Positions 15,507-24,854 of a stretch of 64,000 bases of DNA are shown here, piece after piece. This DNA is from Deltaproteobacteria bacterium (GTDB lineage Bacteria > Myxococcota_A > UBA9160 > SZUA-336): contig JAJDAJ010000106.1 in the NCBI GenBank assembly GCA_029261925.1, positions 1-64,000 on the forward strand. Reading direction: 5' to 3'. The notes under the pieces were generated by a model, which saw only the letters and a program-made list of their open reading frames with translations, did not search any database and was not told the DNA's origin. Every line of letters starts with the position of its first letter. Positions within the stretch are counted from its first letter, which is position 1. Position numbers and translations under genes: made by a program.

Positions 15507-17687
15507 TTGGCCTGCCGTGTGACGTGCACGCCGCGAGGCGTGCTCGTCGCAGCGTGCATCTGCCTGCTGGCTCCGATGTCGCTCGCGCGCGAGCTGCGAC
15601 CTCACGTCACGGCCGTGCGCACCCCCGAGCCTCCGCGCATCGACGGGCAGCTCGACGATCCCGCCTGGCGCGACGCCGCCGTGATCGACGCGTTCCACCA
15701 GATCATCCCGGTCGAGGATGCCCCCCCGAGCCAGCGGACCGAGGCCCGGATCCTCTACGACTCGGACTTCCTCTACCTGGGGATCCGCTGCTGGGACTCG
15801 GAGCCCGAGAAGATCGTGGCGCGTCGCATGGCGCGCGATGACGAGGGCCTGCAGTACGACGACCGCGTCAACATCACCATCGACCCGCTGCACGACGAGC
15901 GCAACGGCTACATGTTCCAGGTCGGCGCCAGCGGCGCGCGGCGCGACGCGCTGATCGAGAACAGCAGCCTTCCCAAGTTCGACTGGGACGGGATCTGGTA
16001 CGGCCGCGCACACATCGACGATCAGGGCTTCACGGTCGAGATCGCGCTGCCCTTCAAGTCCCTGAACGTGGACCCGAAGCAGACCACCTGGGGGCTCCAG
16101 ATCTTCCGCGGCATCGCGCGGAACACCGAGTGGACGCAGTGGGCGAGCCCTTACCAGAACATCTCCTTCTTCAACATGGCCGCGCTGGGCTACCTGGACG
16201 GTCTGGAGGGCATCGAGCAGGGCCAGGGGCTCGACGTGGTCGTCAACGCCGCCGTCCGCCGGCACGACGACGGCACCACGGGGCGCACGTTCAGCAAGGG
16301 CGATCCGGGCGTGGACGTGTTCTACCGCCTCACGCCCTCGCTCTCGGCGTCGCTGACCACCAACACGGACTTCGGCGATACCGAGGTGGACGAGCGGCGC
16401 GTGAACATCAGCCGCTTCGACCTCTTCTTCCCGGAGAAGCGGCGCTTCTTCCTCAAGGACTTCGGCATCTTCGACTTCGCCGACCTCTCGGAGAACGGGC
16501 GCCCCTTCTTCTCGCGCCGCATCGGCCTGCTCGAAACTGGCGACGAGGTCGACATCCGCGCGGGCGGCAAGCTCACCGGGCGCGTCGGCCGCTTCAACAT
16601 CGGCCTGCTGGGCGTCCGGACCGCGGAGCTGCACGAGCTCGACAAGAAGAACCTGGCCGTGGGCCGCGTCTCCATGAACATCCTCGAGCGCTCGAACGTG
16701 GGCATGATCTTCACCCGGGGCGACCCGAACTCCAACGACGACGCGTCGCTCTTCGGGGTGGACCTGAACCTGAAGAGCAGCCAGCTGATCGCCGAGCGTG
16801 AGCTGGCCGCCAACGCCTGGTTCCAGCAGTCCAGCAGCCGCGGCGTAGAGGGCGACGAGTACGCGTTCGGCGGCAAGGTCGAGTACCCCAACGACACCTG
16901 GAACCTCCGGGCGAGCTACACGGAGCTGCAGCCGAACTTCCGGCCCGCGCTCGGCTTCGCCAACCGCGTGGACATCCGCCGCTACGAGGGGGTGGCCCGG
17001 CATCGCATCCGGCCCGTGGGAGGGCTGCGCACGATCGACAACGAGATCGCGGTCGAGTGGATCACCGACACGGCGAACGAGCCTCGCTCCGGACGCATCT
17101 GGCTGCGCCCGTTCTGGATCGAGAACCACAGCGGCGATCGGCTCGAGGTCGCGGCGTTCCGGCGCCGGGAGGTTCTGGTCGCGCCCTTCGAGATCGTCCC
17201 GGGCGTCGTCATCCCCGAGGGCGAGTACCACTGGCTGGCCTTCACCGGCCGGCTGGCCACGAGCGAGAGCCGCCGCGTGGCGGTCGATCTGACCTACAAC
17301 TACGGGAACTTCTACGACGGAGAGGGAACCCGCGTGGGCGCCGACGTGGCCTGGCGCCCGTCGAGGCACTGGCTGCTCGGCGTGGACTTCGTGCAGGACC
17401 GCATCGACCTGGACCTGCCGGGGAGCTCCGACGACGACTTCACCATCCGGATCGCGCGCCTGCGCGTCTTCTGGCAGTACAACCCCGACATCTCGTGGAA
17501 CCTGATCGGGCAGTGGGACAACCAGAGCGACGAGGTGGGCCTGCAGAGCCGCTTTCGCTGGATCGTGGAGCCGGGGCGCGAGGTGATCGCCGTGCTGAAC
17601 CAGGGCGTCGTGCTCGACGAGGACAACGAGCCGCACCGCGGACTGTCCGAGCCGCGCCTCAAGGTGAGCTGGATGTTCCGGTTCTGA
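15507..17687 (+). CDS. DUF5916 outer-membrane protein with CBM9-like N-terminal domain
   Basis: 726 aa from TTG 15507; GTG 15519 is an equally possible start. A signal peptide (GVLVAACICLLAPMSLARE) is followed by a CBM9-like domain (PRIDGQLDDPAWRDAAVIDAF, DFLYLGIRCWDSEP). The large C-terminal region has alternating amphipathic strands, FFPEKRRFFLKDFGIFDF typical of the DUF5916 family, and ends with MFRF, the aromatic C-terminus of outer-membrane barrels. Role unknown; family members are thought to be surface proteins. A TAAAAT -10-like hexamer is at 15462-15467. A thioesterase gene follows after 13 bp. Confidence 0.8.
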   Translation: MACRVTCTPRGVLVAACICLLAPMSLARELRPHVTAVRTPEPPRIDGQLDDPAWRDAAVIDAFHQIIPVEDAPPSQRTEARILYDSDFLYLGIRCWDSEPEKIVARRMARDDEGLQYDDRVNITIDPLHDERNGYMFQVGASGARRDALIENSSLPKFDWDGIWYGRAHIDDQGFTVEIALPFKSLNVDPKQTTWGLQIFRGIARNTEWTQWASPYQNISFFNMAALGYLDGLEGIEQGQGLDVVVNAAVRRHDDGTTGRTFSKGDPGVDVFYRLTPSLSASLTTNTDFGDTEVDERRVNISRFDLFFPEKRRFFLKDFGIFDFADLSENGRPFFSRRIGLLETGDEVDIRAGGKLTGRVGRFNIGLLGVRTAELHELDKKNLAVGRVSMNILERSNVGMIFTRGDPNSNDDASLFGVDLNLKSSQLIAERELAANAWFQQSSSRGVEGDEYAFGGKVEYPNDTWNLRASYTELQPNFRPALGFANRVDIRRYEGVARHRIRPVGGLRTIDNEIAVEWITDTANEPRSGRIWLRPFWIENHSGDRLEVAAFRRREVLVAPFEIVPGVVIPEGEYHWLAFTGRLATSESRRVAVDLTYNYGNFYDGEGTRVGADVAWRPSRHWLLGVDFVQDRIDLDLPGSSDDDFTIRIARLRVFWQYNPDISWNLIGQWDNQSDEVGLQSRFRWIVEPGREVIAVLNQGVVLDEDNEPHRGLSEPRLKVSWMFRF

Positions 17688-17700
17688 GGACGGGATCGAC

Positions 17701-18429
17701 GTGAGCTTCGAGAGGATCGTCATCGAGCGCGTGGTCACACGCGGCTACGAGCTGGGGCACGACGCCACTCTGCCGCTCTCGGCCTACATGCGGTACCTGG
17801 AGCACATGCGCTGGCGCACGGGCGGGCGCCTGCACGACCGCGGTGGCGACGGCGTCGTGCGCGCGCAGTGCCTCGAGCTGCACGCGAGCCTGGGCCCGGA
17901 GGTCGAGCTGGAGCTCTCGGCCTGGATCAGCCGCGTGGGCCGCACCAGCGTCGCCATGTCGCACGACATCGTCCGCGTGGACGACGGCGCGCTGATCGCA
18001 CGCGCCTCGGCGACGCTCGTCGCGCTCGACGGGGCCCGGCGACCGACGCCCTACCCCGACGCGGAGCGCATCGAGGTACTCGAGCGCCCGACCGCCGAGG
18101 TGCAGCCACCCGGCAGCAGCGCCGGCCCCACCAGCGCCTTCCGCTGCCCCGTCGAGCTGCGGCGCAGCGATCACGACAACCAGCAGCACGTCAACCAGGC
18201 CCGCTACGGCGACCTGATCGAGGACGTCCGCTGGCGCTGCGTGGACGCGGCCGGCTACGGCCCGGGCGACTGGGGGCGGCCGCTGCGCCGCTTCGCGCTC
18301 GCCCACGACCGGGAGATGCGCGCGGGCGACGCCCTGGAGGCCCGAACCTGGCGCGACGGCGATGCCCTGTGCTTCCGGCTCGAGCGGGGCCGCGACGACG
18401 TGGTGGCGCGCGCCCGCATGGAGCTCTGA
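17701..18429 (+). CDS. double-hotdog acyl-ACP/acyl-CoA thioesterase family protein
   Basis: 242 aa from GTG 17701. Two hotdog repeats: the first contains YELGHDATLPLSAYMRYLEHMRW, the second SDHDNQQHVNQARYGDLIED, which resembles the DxNxHVNNxxY signature of acyl-ACP thioesterases (PF01643). Expected to hydrolyse fatty acyl thioesters in the cytosol. Lies 13 bp after the outer-membrane DUF5916 gene, so probably co-transcribed. Confidence 0.75.
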   Translation: MSFERIVIERVVTRGYELGHDATLPLSAYMRYLEHMRWRTGGRLHDRGGDGVVRAQCLELHASLGPEVELELSAWISRVGRTSVAMSHDIVRVDDGALIARASATLVALDGARRPTPYPDAERIEVLERPTAEVQPPGSSAGPTSAFRCPVELRRSDHDNQQHVNQARYGDLIEDVRWRCVDAAGYGPGDWGRPLRRFALAHDREMRAGDALEARTWRDGDALCFRLERGRDDVVARARMEL

Positions 18430-18531
18430 GCGGGGCCGGGGCGACGCGCAGCGCACCGGCAGGCCCTGCGCGCCGGACGAGGACGCACGGAACCATTGCC
18501 CCGGAGCACCCGCTTCTGTCAGAGTTAGGCG

Positions 18532-18963
18532 ATGGCGGGCAGCAAGACCAGGATGCCGTGGACGCTGGCGGGTGGCCTGCCGACGGTGCGCACCTCGATG
18601 GATCGGCGCGTGCCCGTGCTGCGCCCTGACGTCGACCTGCTCGACGCCATCGGCTTCCTGCTGCGACACCACGTGACCGGCGCGCCCGTGGTGGACGACC
18701 AGGGGCACCTGGTCGGCATGCTCACGGAGAAGGACTGTCTGAAGCTCATCACCATGGGCGCGGACCACGACCTGCCACAGGGCACGGTCAAGGACTTCAT
18801 GAGCACCGAGATCACGGCGATCTCGCCCGACACCGACCTGTACTTCGCCGCGGGGCTCTTCCTGAAGAGCGAGTTCCGCCGCCTGCCCGTGGTCGAGGAC
18901 GGCAAGCTCGTGGGCGCGATCACCCGCCTCGACATCCTGCGCGTGATCCGCGCGAACCTCTAG
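18532..18963 (+). CDS. tandem CBS-domain protein
   Basis: 143 aa made almost entirely of two CBS motifs (about residues 20-75: HHVTGAPVVDDQGHLVGMLTEKD; about 85-140: KSEFRRLPVVEDGKLVGAITRLD). CBS pairs bind adenosyl ligands (AMP, ATP, SAM) and usually regulate other proteins. No attached effector domain. The ATG is preceded by AGAGTTAGGCG rather than a clear ribosome-binding site. Partner unknown. Confidence 0.88.
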   Translation: MAGSKTRMPWTLAGGLPTVRTSMDRRVPVLRPDVDLLDAIGFLLRHHVTGAPVVDDQGHLVGMLTEKDCLKLITMGADHDLPQGTVKDFMSTEITAISPDTDLYFAAGLFLKSEFRRLPVVEDGKLVGAITRLDILRVIRANL

Positions 18964-19047
18964 CCCGCGGGCGCCCTGCTGGCAGGGTGCCGAAACCCTC
19001 TCCCGTCGCCCCGCGGCGTCCTCGGTCCGGGGTTCTTCAGCAGCCTG

Positions 19048-20850
19048 CTAGCGCTTGCGGCCGCTGCCGGAGAGCACCCGCTTGCGCAGGCGCAGCGAGA
19101 CAGGCGTGACCTCGAGCAGCTCGTCGTCCTCGATCCACTCCAGGGCGCCTTCGATCGTGACCAGGCGCGGGGGCGTGAGGATCACGGCGTCGTCCTTCCC
19201 GGCCGCGCGGATGTTGGTGAGCTTCTTGGCGCGACACACGTTCACGTTCAGGTCGCCGGGCCGGCGGCTCTCGCCGACGATCTGGCCCTCGTACACCGGC
19301 ACGCCGCCGCCGACGAACATGCTGGCGCGCTCCTGGATGCTGAACAGCGCGTACGGCGTGGTCTTGCCGCTCTCGGTGGCCACGATCGCGCCGACGCCGC
19401 GCCGCGGGAGCTCGCCCGCCAGCGGCTCGTAGCCGCGCACGCTGCGGTAGAGCACGCCCTCGCCGCGCGTGTCGGTGAGGAACTCGGTGCGGTAGCCGAA
19501 CAGCCCGCGGCTGGGGACGATCCAGCCGAAGCGCGTGCGGCCCTCGCGCTGCTCCATCTGCGTCATGCGCCCCTTGCGGCCCGAGAGCTTCTCCATGACG
19601 GTGCCCGCGAAGGCCTCGGGCACCTCGACCACGACGTCCTCGACCGGCTCGCAGCGCCGACCCTCGATCTCGCGCACGATGATCTCGGGCCTCGACACGC
19701 TGAACTCGTAGCCCTCGCGGCGCATCGACTCGATCAGCACGGCGATCTGGAGCTCGCCGCGGCCGGCGACCTCGAACGTCTCGGGCGTCTCGCCCTCCGA
19801 GACCTCGATCGACACCGAGCCGAGCGCCTCGCGCCGCAGCCGGTCGGCGATCTGGCGGCTGGTCACGAACTTGCCGTCCTGCCCGACGAAGGGCGAGGTG
19901 TTGACGCTGAAGCGCACGCGCACCGTGGGCGGGTCGATGCCGATGCGAACGAGCGGATCCAGGTGCTCCGGGTCGCAGACCGTGTCGCCGATCTCGATCG
20001 AGTCCACCCCGGCGATGATCGCGATCTCGCCGGCCCCGGCGTGCTCGCGCTCGACGCGCTGCAGCCCCTCGATGCCCAGCAGCTTGGTGACGCGGAAGGT
20101 CTCGACCTCGCCACCGGCGCCCAGCCGCGCGACCTGCGTACCGCGCCGCAGCGTGCCGCGCTCGACCCGACCGATGACCAGCCGCCCGAGGAACGCATCG
20201 TAGTCCAGCGTCACGGCCTGGAACTGCAGCGGCCCCTCCGGATCGACCTCGGGAGGCGGCGCCTGCTCGAGGATCAGGTCGAGCAGCGGGCGCAGGTCGG
20301 CGGCGAGCGCGTCGGGCTCCGACCCGGCCACGCCGTTCTTGGCCGAGGCGTAGACCACCGGGAAGTCGAGCTGGGCGTCGCTGGCACCCAGCTCCACGAG
20401 CAGGTCGAAGACCTCGTCGAGCACCTCGCCGGCGCGCTGCTCGGGCCGGTCGATCTTGTTCACGACCAGCAGCGGTCGCAGCCCGTGGGACAGCGCCTTG
20501 CCCAGCACGAAGCGCGTCTGGGGCATCACGCCCTCGACCGCGTCCACGAGCAGCAACACGCTGTCGACCATGCCGAGCACGCGCTCCACCTCGCCGCCGA
20601 AGTCGGCGTGGCCCGGAGTGTCGACGAGCTGGATCCGCACACCGCCGTACTCGACGGCGGTGCTCTTCGCGTGGATCGTGATCCCGCGCTCGCGCTCCTG
20701 GTCCTCGCTGTCCATCACGCGCTCGGCGACCTGCTGGTTCTGGCGGAACACGCCGGTCTGCCGGAGGAGCCCGTCGAGCAGGGTCGTCTTGCCGTGGTCG
20801 ACGTGCGCGATGATGGCGAGGTTGCGCAGCTCCTTGCGCCGTTCAGCCAT
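19048..20850 (-). CDS. typA: ribosome-associated GTPase TypA/BipA
   Basis: 600 aa from ATG 20850 (MAERRKELRNLAIIAHVDHGKTT). Translational GTPase with P-loop AHVDHGKTTLLDGLL, switch region RERGITIHAKST, DTPGHADFGGEVERVLG and NKIDR. The C-terminus has the TypA-specific part (PSRGLFGYRTEFLTDTRGEG, VPVYEGQIVGE). Length is typical. It acts on 30S/70S ribosomes during stress and low-temperature assembly. Read alone on the minus strand, divergent from the secreted helical protein. Confidence 0.95.
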   Translation of the reverse strand: MAERRKELRNLAIIAHVDHGKTTLLDGLLRQTGVFRQNQQVAERVMDSEDQERERGITIHAKSTAVEYGGVRIQLVDTPGHADFGGEVERVLGMVDSVLLLVDAVEGVMPQTRFVLGKALSHGLRPLLVVNKIDRPEQRAGEVLDEVFDLLVELGASDAQLDFPVVYASAKNGVAGSEPDALAADLRPLLDLILEQAPPPEVDPEGPLQFQAVTLDYDAFLGRLVIGRVERGTLRRGTQVARLGAGGEVETFRVTKLLGIEGLQRVEREHAGAGEIAIIAGVDSIEIGDTVCDPEHLDPLVRIGIDPPTVRVRFSVNTSPFVGQDGKFVTSRQIADRLRREALGSVSIEVSEGETPETFEVAGRGELQIAVLIESMRREGYEFSVSRPEIIVREIEGRRCEPVEDVVVEVPEAFAGTVMEKLSGRKGRMTQMEQREGRTRFGWIVPSRGLFGYRTEFLTDTRGEGVLYRSVRGYEPLAGELPRRGVGAIVATESGKTTPYALFSIQERASMFVGGGVPVYEGQIVGESRRPGDLNVNVCRAKKLTNIRAAGKDDAVILTPPRLVTIEGALEWIEDDELLEVTPVSLRLRKRVLSGSGRKR

Positions 20851-20935
20851 CCTGGCGCCGCAGACTAGCCGTAATCTGCCGCGGCGCCAGCGCAGCAGGT
20901 GCGCTGGCCCGCGGGACGGCACCCCGATTGGGAGC

Positions 20936-20941
20936 TAGGCT
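20936..20941 (+). promoter_or_regulatory. -10 element of predicted leaderless promoter
   Basis: TAGGCT followed by 7 nt and the ATG at 20949, with no Shine-Dalgarno between. A transcript started at the usual distance would begin at or next to the start codon. Confidence 0.45.
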
Positions 20942-20948
20942 GCCGCGC

Positions 20949-22742
20949 ATGCGTCACAACGGGCTGCTCGTGGGAATGGGCGCGATCCTGGCCACGGCGG
21001 GCCTGGCGCTCGCCGGCCCCTCCGAGGAGGACGCCAGCGCACAGGCTCCGGGGACGGCCGCGGTGGAGGCCCCAGCGGCGCAGGAGCCGGGCGCCGCGCC
21101 CCCGGATGCGGCGGCCTCGCTCGCCCGGAGGCTGGGCGCCCTGCCGGGGCTGGCCGCCGCGCCGGGTGCGGTGCGCGAGGCCGCGATTCTGCTGCTGACC
21201 ACGCCGCTGCGGCTCGAGCCGATCCTCTCGTCCAGGCCTGCGGAAGCCGTGGAGCCGGGCGCGAGCACGGAGGGGAACGCCAGCCTCGAGCGCCTGGCCG
21301 CGCGCGCGCGCGCGGCCGAGGGCGAGCAGCTGGCCGCGGCGCTGGCCGCGCTGCGAGCCGCGCAGCTGCGCGCGCTCGAGACCCGCTTCGATCCGCGTGC
21401 GCACGCCGTGCTGGAAGCGGAGCGGGCCGCGCTGGCCGCGCTGCGCCCGGAGCCCGGGGACGACGACCCGACGCTGCCCGAGGCGATCGACCAGGCGCTC
21501 GCGCGCGGCACCCCGGGGCCGGGCGCCGAGCGGGCGCTGCGCACGCTGGGTCGCCTGGCGCGCGAGCGGGAGCTGCGCCGCTCGCTGGATCCCGACGCGC
21601 TGCTCTTCGCCACGCCGTCCGAGGGCGACGAGGGTGCCGCGCTGCGCGAGCGCTGGATCCGGTACCAGGAGCAGCTGCGCGAGGCCGTGCACGGGCGTGC
21701 CGCGGCGAGCGTGGAGCTCGGCGCGGCGCTGGACCGGCGCAACCGCCTGCTCCTGGCGATCGAGCCCGCGGCGCAAGCGGCACGCGCGCAGCGGGAGCTG
21801 CTCGACCGTCTGGTGCCCGCCGGTCTGGGCGCGCCGCTGGACGACGCGGAGCTGGCGCGGCTGCTCGCACGACTCGACTCGACCGAGCGCGAGCTCGCGG
21901 CGCTCGCCCACGACGCGGCGACGCCGCACCGCGCGCTGGCCGCGGAGCTGGCGCGGAGCCTCGAGGCGCTCGCCGCGCCACACGACGCGTACGAGCAGGC
22001 ACGCGCGGGCTGGGAGGAGGCGTGGCGCGAGATCGACGCGCACCTCGACGACGTCGCGCGTGCGCGCGCCGGACTCTGGCGACGCCTGGCCGGGGCGATC
22101 CCGGAGGAGAGCAGCGACGATCCCGCGATCGCAGCACTGGTCGCGACCGTGCGCGAGCGCGCGCGCCGCGCGGACCTCGACGCGCCTGCGGACACGGCCG
22201 GGGGCGACGGGGACGGCGCGGCGGCGGAGAGCGGCGCACGAGCGGCGCTCGCGCCCCCGCTGCGCGTTCACGCGGCGCGCTGGCTGCACGACGCCCTCGC
22301 GGAGATCGGGACCGGGGAGCTGCTGCTGCGTCAGGTCGAGATCGCGCTCTCACCGGCCACGGCACCGTCGGAGCGGGGTCTCGCGCTGCTCTCGCTCGCC
22401 GGAGATCTGCACCTGCCCTGGCACGCAGAGGTCACGCGCCAGGGGATCGACGTGGAGCTCGCGATCGGCGGACGGGCCTTCGTGATGCGCGACCTGGCGG
22501 GGCTCGGCGCGCTGCCACTGCCCCGCGGGAGCGGGGGTGCGCCGCCGCGCATCCGGGCCGCCAGCGCGCCTTCACTGCGGGCGCTGCGGCGGGCGGGGGA
22601 GCTGCTCGCGGGCGAGGTGCCCGATGCGGACCTGGTCGTGGCGGCGATCGAGGCGGCGGGGCTGACTGCGGCCGGGCCCGCGAGCCCGGCGGGTGCCCCG
22701 TCCGATGCCGCTCAGAGCGCGGTTCCGCAGGCCTTGCAGTAG
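20949..22742 (+). CDS. secreted Ala/Arg-rich helical protein, unknown function
   Basis: 597 aa from ATG 20949 (MRHNGLLVGMGAILATAGLALAG); a TTG at 20928 is possible but would add a poor N-terminus. The first about 22 residues are a signal peptide with an Ala-x-Ala-like end, so the protein is exported. The rest is mostly long amphipathic helices rich in Ala, Arg, Glu and Leu with coiled-coil character; residues about 500-560 contain beta-like segments (GIDVELAIGGRAFVMRDLAGLG). I recognise no family. Its 3' end overlaps the convergent ion-channel gene by 31 bp. Confidence 0.7.
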   Translation: MRHNGLLVGMGAILATAGLALAGPSEEDASAQAPGTAAVEAPAAQEPGAAPPDAAASLARRLGALPGLAAAPGAVREAAILLLTTPLRLEPILSSRPAEAVEPGASTEGNASLERLAARARAAEGEQLAAALAALRAAQLRALETRFDPRAHAVLEAERAALAALRPEPGDDDPTLPEAIDQALARGTPGPGAERALRTLGRLARERELRRSLDPDALLFATPSEGDEGAALRERWIRYQEQLREAVHGRAAASVELGAALDRRNRLLLAIEPAAQAARAQRELLDRLVPAGLGAPLDDAELARLLARLDSTERELAALAHDAATPHRALAAELARSLEALAAPHDAYEQARAGWEEAWREIDAHLDDVARARAGLWRRLAGAIPEESSDDPAIAALVATVRERARRADLDAPADTAGGDGDGAAAESGARAALAPPLRVHAARWLHDALAEIGTGELLLRQVEIALSPATAPSERGLALLSLAGDLHLPWHAEVTRQGIDVELAIGGRAFVMRDLAGLGALPLPRGSGGAPPRIRAASAPSLRALRRAGELLAGEVPDADLVVAAIEAAGLTAAGPASPAGAPSDAAQSAVPQALQ

Positions 22743-23542
22743 CGCGCGTCGAACGCGTGCCCCTCGAGCGCGCAGTTCGGACACGCCTGCGTGCTGATGC
22801 GCACCCCGCGAGCGGCCTGGACCAGCTCGGCCGAGAAGATCCCGGTGGGCACGGCCAGGATCCCGTAGCCGACGATCATCAGGATCGAGGCGAGGATCTG
22901 GCCGGGCACGCTCTGCGGTGAGATGTCGCCGTAGCCCACGGTCGTCAGCGTGACGATCGCCCAGTACATGCTGCGCGGGATGCTGGTGAAACCGGCGTCG
23001 CGGCCGCCCTCGATCAGGTAGATCAGCGCGCCGACGATCACGACCACGCTGAGCACCGCACCGAGGAAGACCACGATCTTGACCCGGCTCGCGCGCAGCG
23101 CGCGCATGAGCACGTCGGCCTCGCCCAGGAAGTGGGCGAGCTTGAAGACGCGGAACACCCGCAACAGGCGCAGCGTGCGGATCACCAGGAGCGACTGGGC
23201 GCCGGGGATCAGCAGGCTGAGGTAGGTCGGCAGGATCGCGAGCACGTCCACGATGCCGAAGAAGCTGCGCGCGTAGCGCAGCGGCGAGCCCACCGATGCG
23301 AGTCGCAGCAAGTACTCGATGGTGAACGCTCCCGTGAGCGTCCACTCGAGCGCGCGAAGCGCCGGCCCGTGAGTCGCGCGGATCTCCTCGACGCTCTCCA
23401 GGCTGACCGCCAGCAGGCTGATCAGGATCGCGACGAAGAGCGCCACGTCGAAGACCTTGCCGCGCGGCGTGTCGGCCTCGAAGATGATCTCGTGCGTGCG
23501 GGCGCGCCAGCCGCCCGGCATGCTGCTGGATCCGGGGATCAT
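22712..23542 (-). CDS. voltage-gated-type potassium channel with C-terminal zinc ribbon
   Basis: 276 aa from ATG 23542; ATGs at 23578 and 23521 are alternatives and none has a good ribosome-binding site. Six-helix ion_trans architecture: S1 VFDVALFVAILISLLAVSL, S4 with spaced Arg (RTLRLLRVFRVFKL), and a pore helix/filter VTLTTVGYGDISP, the K+-selective TVGYGD. The cytosolic tail ends in a Cys4 ribbon, CPNC...YCKACG. Likely a homotetrameric inner-membrane K+ channel. The ribbon is an unusual add-on and may sense metal or redox state. Confidence 0.88.
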   Translation of the reverse strand: MIPGSSSMPGGWRARTHEIIFEADTPRGKVFDVALFVAILISLLAVSLESVEEIRATHGPALRALEWTLTGAFTIEYLLRLASVGSPLRYARSFFGIVDVLAILPTYLSLLIPGAQSLLVIRTLRLLRVFRVFKLAHFLGEADVLMRALRASRVKIVVFLGAVLSVVVIVGALIYLIEGGRDAGFTSIPRSMYWAIVTLTTVGYGDISPQSVPGQILASILMIVGYGILAVPTGIFSAELVQAARGVRISTQACPNCALEGHAFDARYCKACGTAL

Positions 23543-23663
23543 GTGCGCAATGTACCGGGCGGCGCGCGGAACGCGCACCGGGTGCGGCGGATCGGGCGGA
23601 AATTGCGCACCAGCTGCCGCCCGGGACCGCAGATCGGGCTCACGCTACGGAGCATGCCGGGGT

Positions 23664-23669
23664 TACACT
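23664..23669 (+). promoter_or_regulatory. -10 element of predicted leaderless promoter
   Basis: TACACT followed by 6 nt and the ATG at 23676 of the small exported protein; no Shine-Dalgarno. Confidence 0.45.
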
Positions 23670-23675
23670 CGCGAC

Positions 23676-24014
23676 ATGCGCGCCATCCTCGTCACGATCG
23701 GGCTGATCGCACTGGCGGGGCAGGGCTGCGCGACCTCCGACGCACCCCTCACGCCCGAGCGTGCGGCCGAGCTCCAGCGCCAGGGCCTCGACACGCTGCG
23801 CGACTGCGAGCGCGGGGCGTACGTCGAGTCCAGCCTGTGCATGAGCCTCGAGCTCATCGTCGCCGAGTACGAGCTCTGCCGGCGCGAGCCCCCCGACGCG
23901 CCGCAGGACTGCGAGCAGGTCTGGGCCGAGCTGGCGCGCGTGCGCACGGAGCTGCGCACCGAGCCGTGGCGCCCGCCGCCACTGCTGGCGCCGCTGGGCT
24001 CGCATCCCTGGTAG
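23676..24014 (+). CDS. small exported Cys-containing protein, possible lipoprotein
   Basis: 112 aa. The N-terminus MRAILVTIGLIALAGQGCAT is a hydrophobic signal that ends in a Cys, although AGQGC is a weak lipobox. The mature part is helical with four more Cys (LRDCERG, SSLCMS, YELCRR, PQDCEQ), spaced so that two disulfides could form in the periplasm, and a Pro-rich end. No family recognised. Confidence 0.65.
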   Translation: MRAILVTIGLIALAGQGCATSDAPLTPERAAELQRQGLDTLRDCERGAYVESSLCMSLELIVAEYELCRREPPDAPQDCEQVWAELARVRTELRTEPWRPPPLLAPLGSHPW

Positions 24015-24039
24015 GCCGGCGCCCGCGCCGATCCCCGGC

Positions 24040-24699
24040 TCAGTCCGCGAGGATCAGGGCCGGGATCTGATCCGGCCGATCGACCAGGACCCCGGCACCG
24101 GCCTCGCGCAGCTCGGCGGCGCTGCGCAGACCCCAGGTACAGCCGATGGTGCGCGCGCCGGCGTTGCGGCCGGTGTGCACGTCGATCGCGCTGTCTCCGA
24201 TCATCCAGACCTCGCATGGCGCGCGGTCGAGGCCCGCGCGCAGCCGCTCGAGACCGGCGGGGTCGGGCTTGGGGGCCGGCAGGCTGTCGCCCCCGAGCAC
24301 CGAGACGAAGCGCTTGCCCAGGTCCAGCCCCGACACGATGCGGTCCAGGTAGTGCTGCGGCTTGTTCGAGAGCACCGCCAGCGACTCGCCCGCCAGCTCG
24401 TCGAGGCAGCGCTCGACGCCGGGGTACAGGTCGCTCGTCTCCAGGCAGCAGCGCTCGTAATGGCCCCGGAAGCGCTCCATGTGGGCCTCGATGCGGCCGC
24501 GGACGGCCTCGGACGGGGGCAGGGCCCGGGTGAGCAGCTTCAGCGCGCCCTCCCCGATCCAGGCCTTGACCTCGGGTCCCTCGATCCCCGGCAGCCCCGC
24601 GTCGGCCAGCGTCTCGTTGACCGCCGTGGCGAGGTCGCGCCAGGTGTCGGCCAGCGTGCCGTCGAAGTCGAAGACGATCAGGCGCTGGCCGGCAGACAT
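24040..24699 (-). CDS. gph: HAD-family phosphoglycolate phosphatase
   Basis: 219 aa from ATG 24699; the longer reading to 24795 has no start support. HAD motif I FDFDGTLADT at residues 10-19, cap domain with YPGVERCLDEL, motif II VLSNKP, motif III Lys in PAPKPDPAGLERL, motif IV WMIGDSAIDVHTGRNAG. This is the Gph/PGP pattern; it removes 2-phosphoglycolate made during DNA end repair. A related small-molecule phosphatase cannot be excluded. Confidence 0.85.
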   Translation of the reverse strand: MSAGQRLIVFDFDGTLADTWRDLATAVNETLADAGLPGIEGPEVKAWIGEGALKLLTRALPPSEAVRGRIEAHMERFRGHYERCCLETSDLYPGVERCLDELAGESLAVLSNKPQHYLDRIVSGLDLGKRFVSVLGGDSLPAPKPDPAGLERLRAGLDRAPCEVWMIGDSAIDVHTGRNAGARTIGCTWGLRSAAELREAGAGVLVDRPDQIPALILAD

Positions 24700-24707
24700 G
24701 TCGGCGG

Positions 24708-24713
24708 AGGGTA
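24708..24713 (-). promoter_or_regulatory. -10-like element close to gph start
   Basis: TACCCT on the minus strand, 8 nt before the gph ATG, without a Shine-Dalgarno. Weaker match than the other sites of this type. Confidence 0.3.
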
Positions 24714-24854
24714 CGCGCGGCCCGCCCGCCCGCCAGCCGGGGTTGTGCGGGAGGCGGTCAGTGGTACGCTGATCCACACCACGCGACGGGCGCAAGTACA
24801 GGCGAGAACAAGGTATTTCTCGACATCCGTGTCAGCCCCGCCGCGGAGCTCTGC

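Noticed and set aside
13599..17738. Single 1379-codon minus-strand reading frame
   Set aside because: The first 833 codons lie antisense to the DUF5916 and thioesterase genes. The real protein starts at GTG 15239 with AGGAGG upstream and a FAD motif at the N-terminus.
18974..18987. Terminator hairpin between the CBS and typA genes
   Set aside because: The 5-bp stem has no following T run on either strand.
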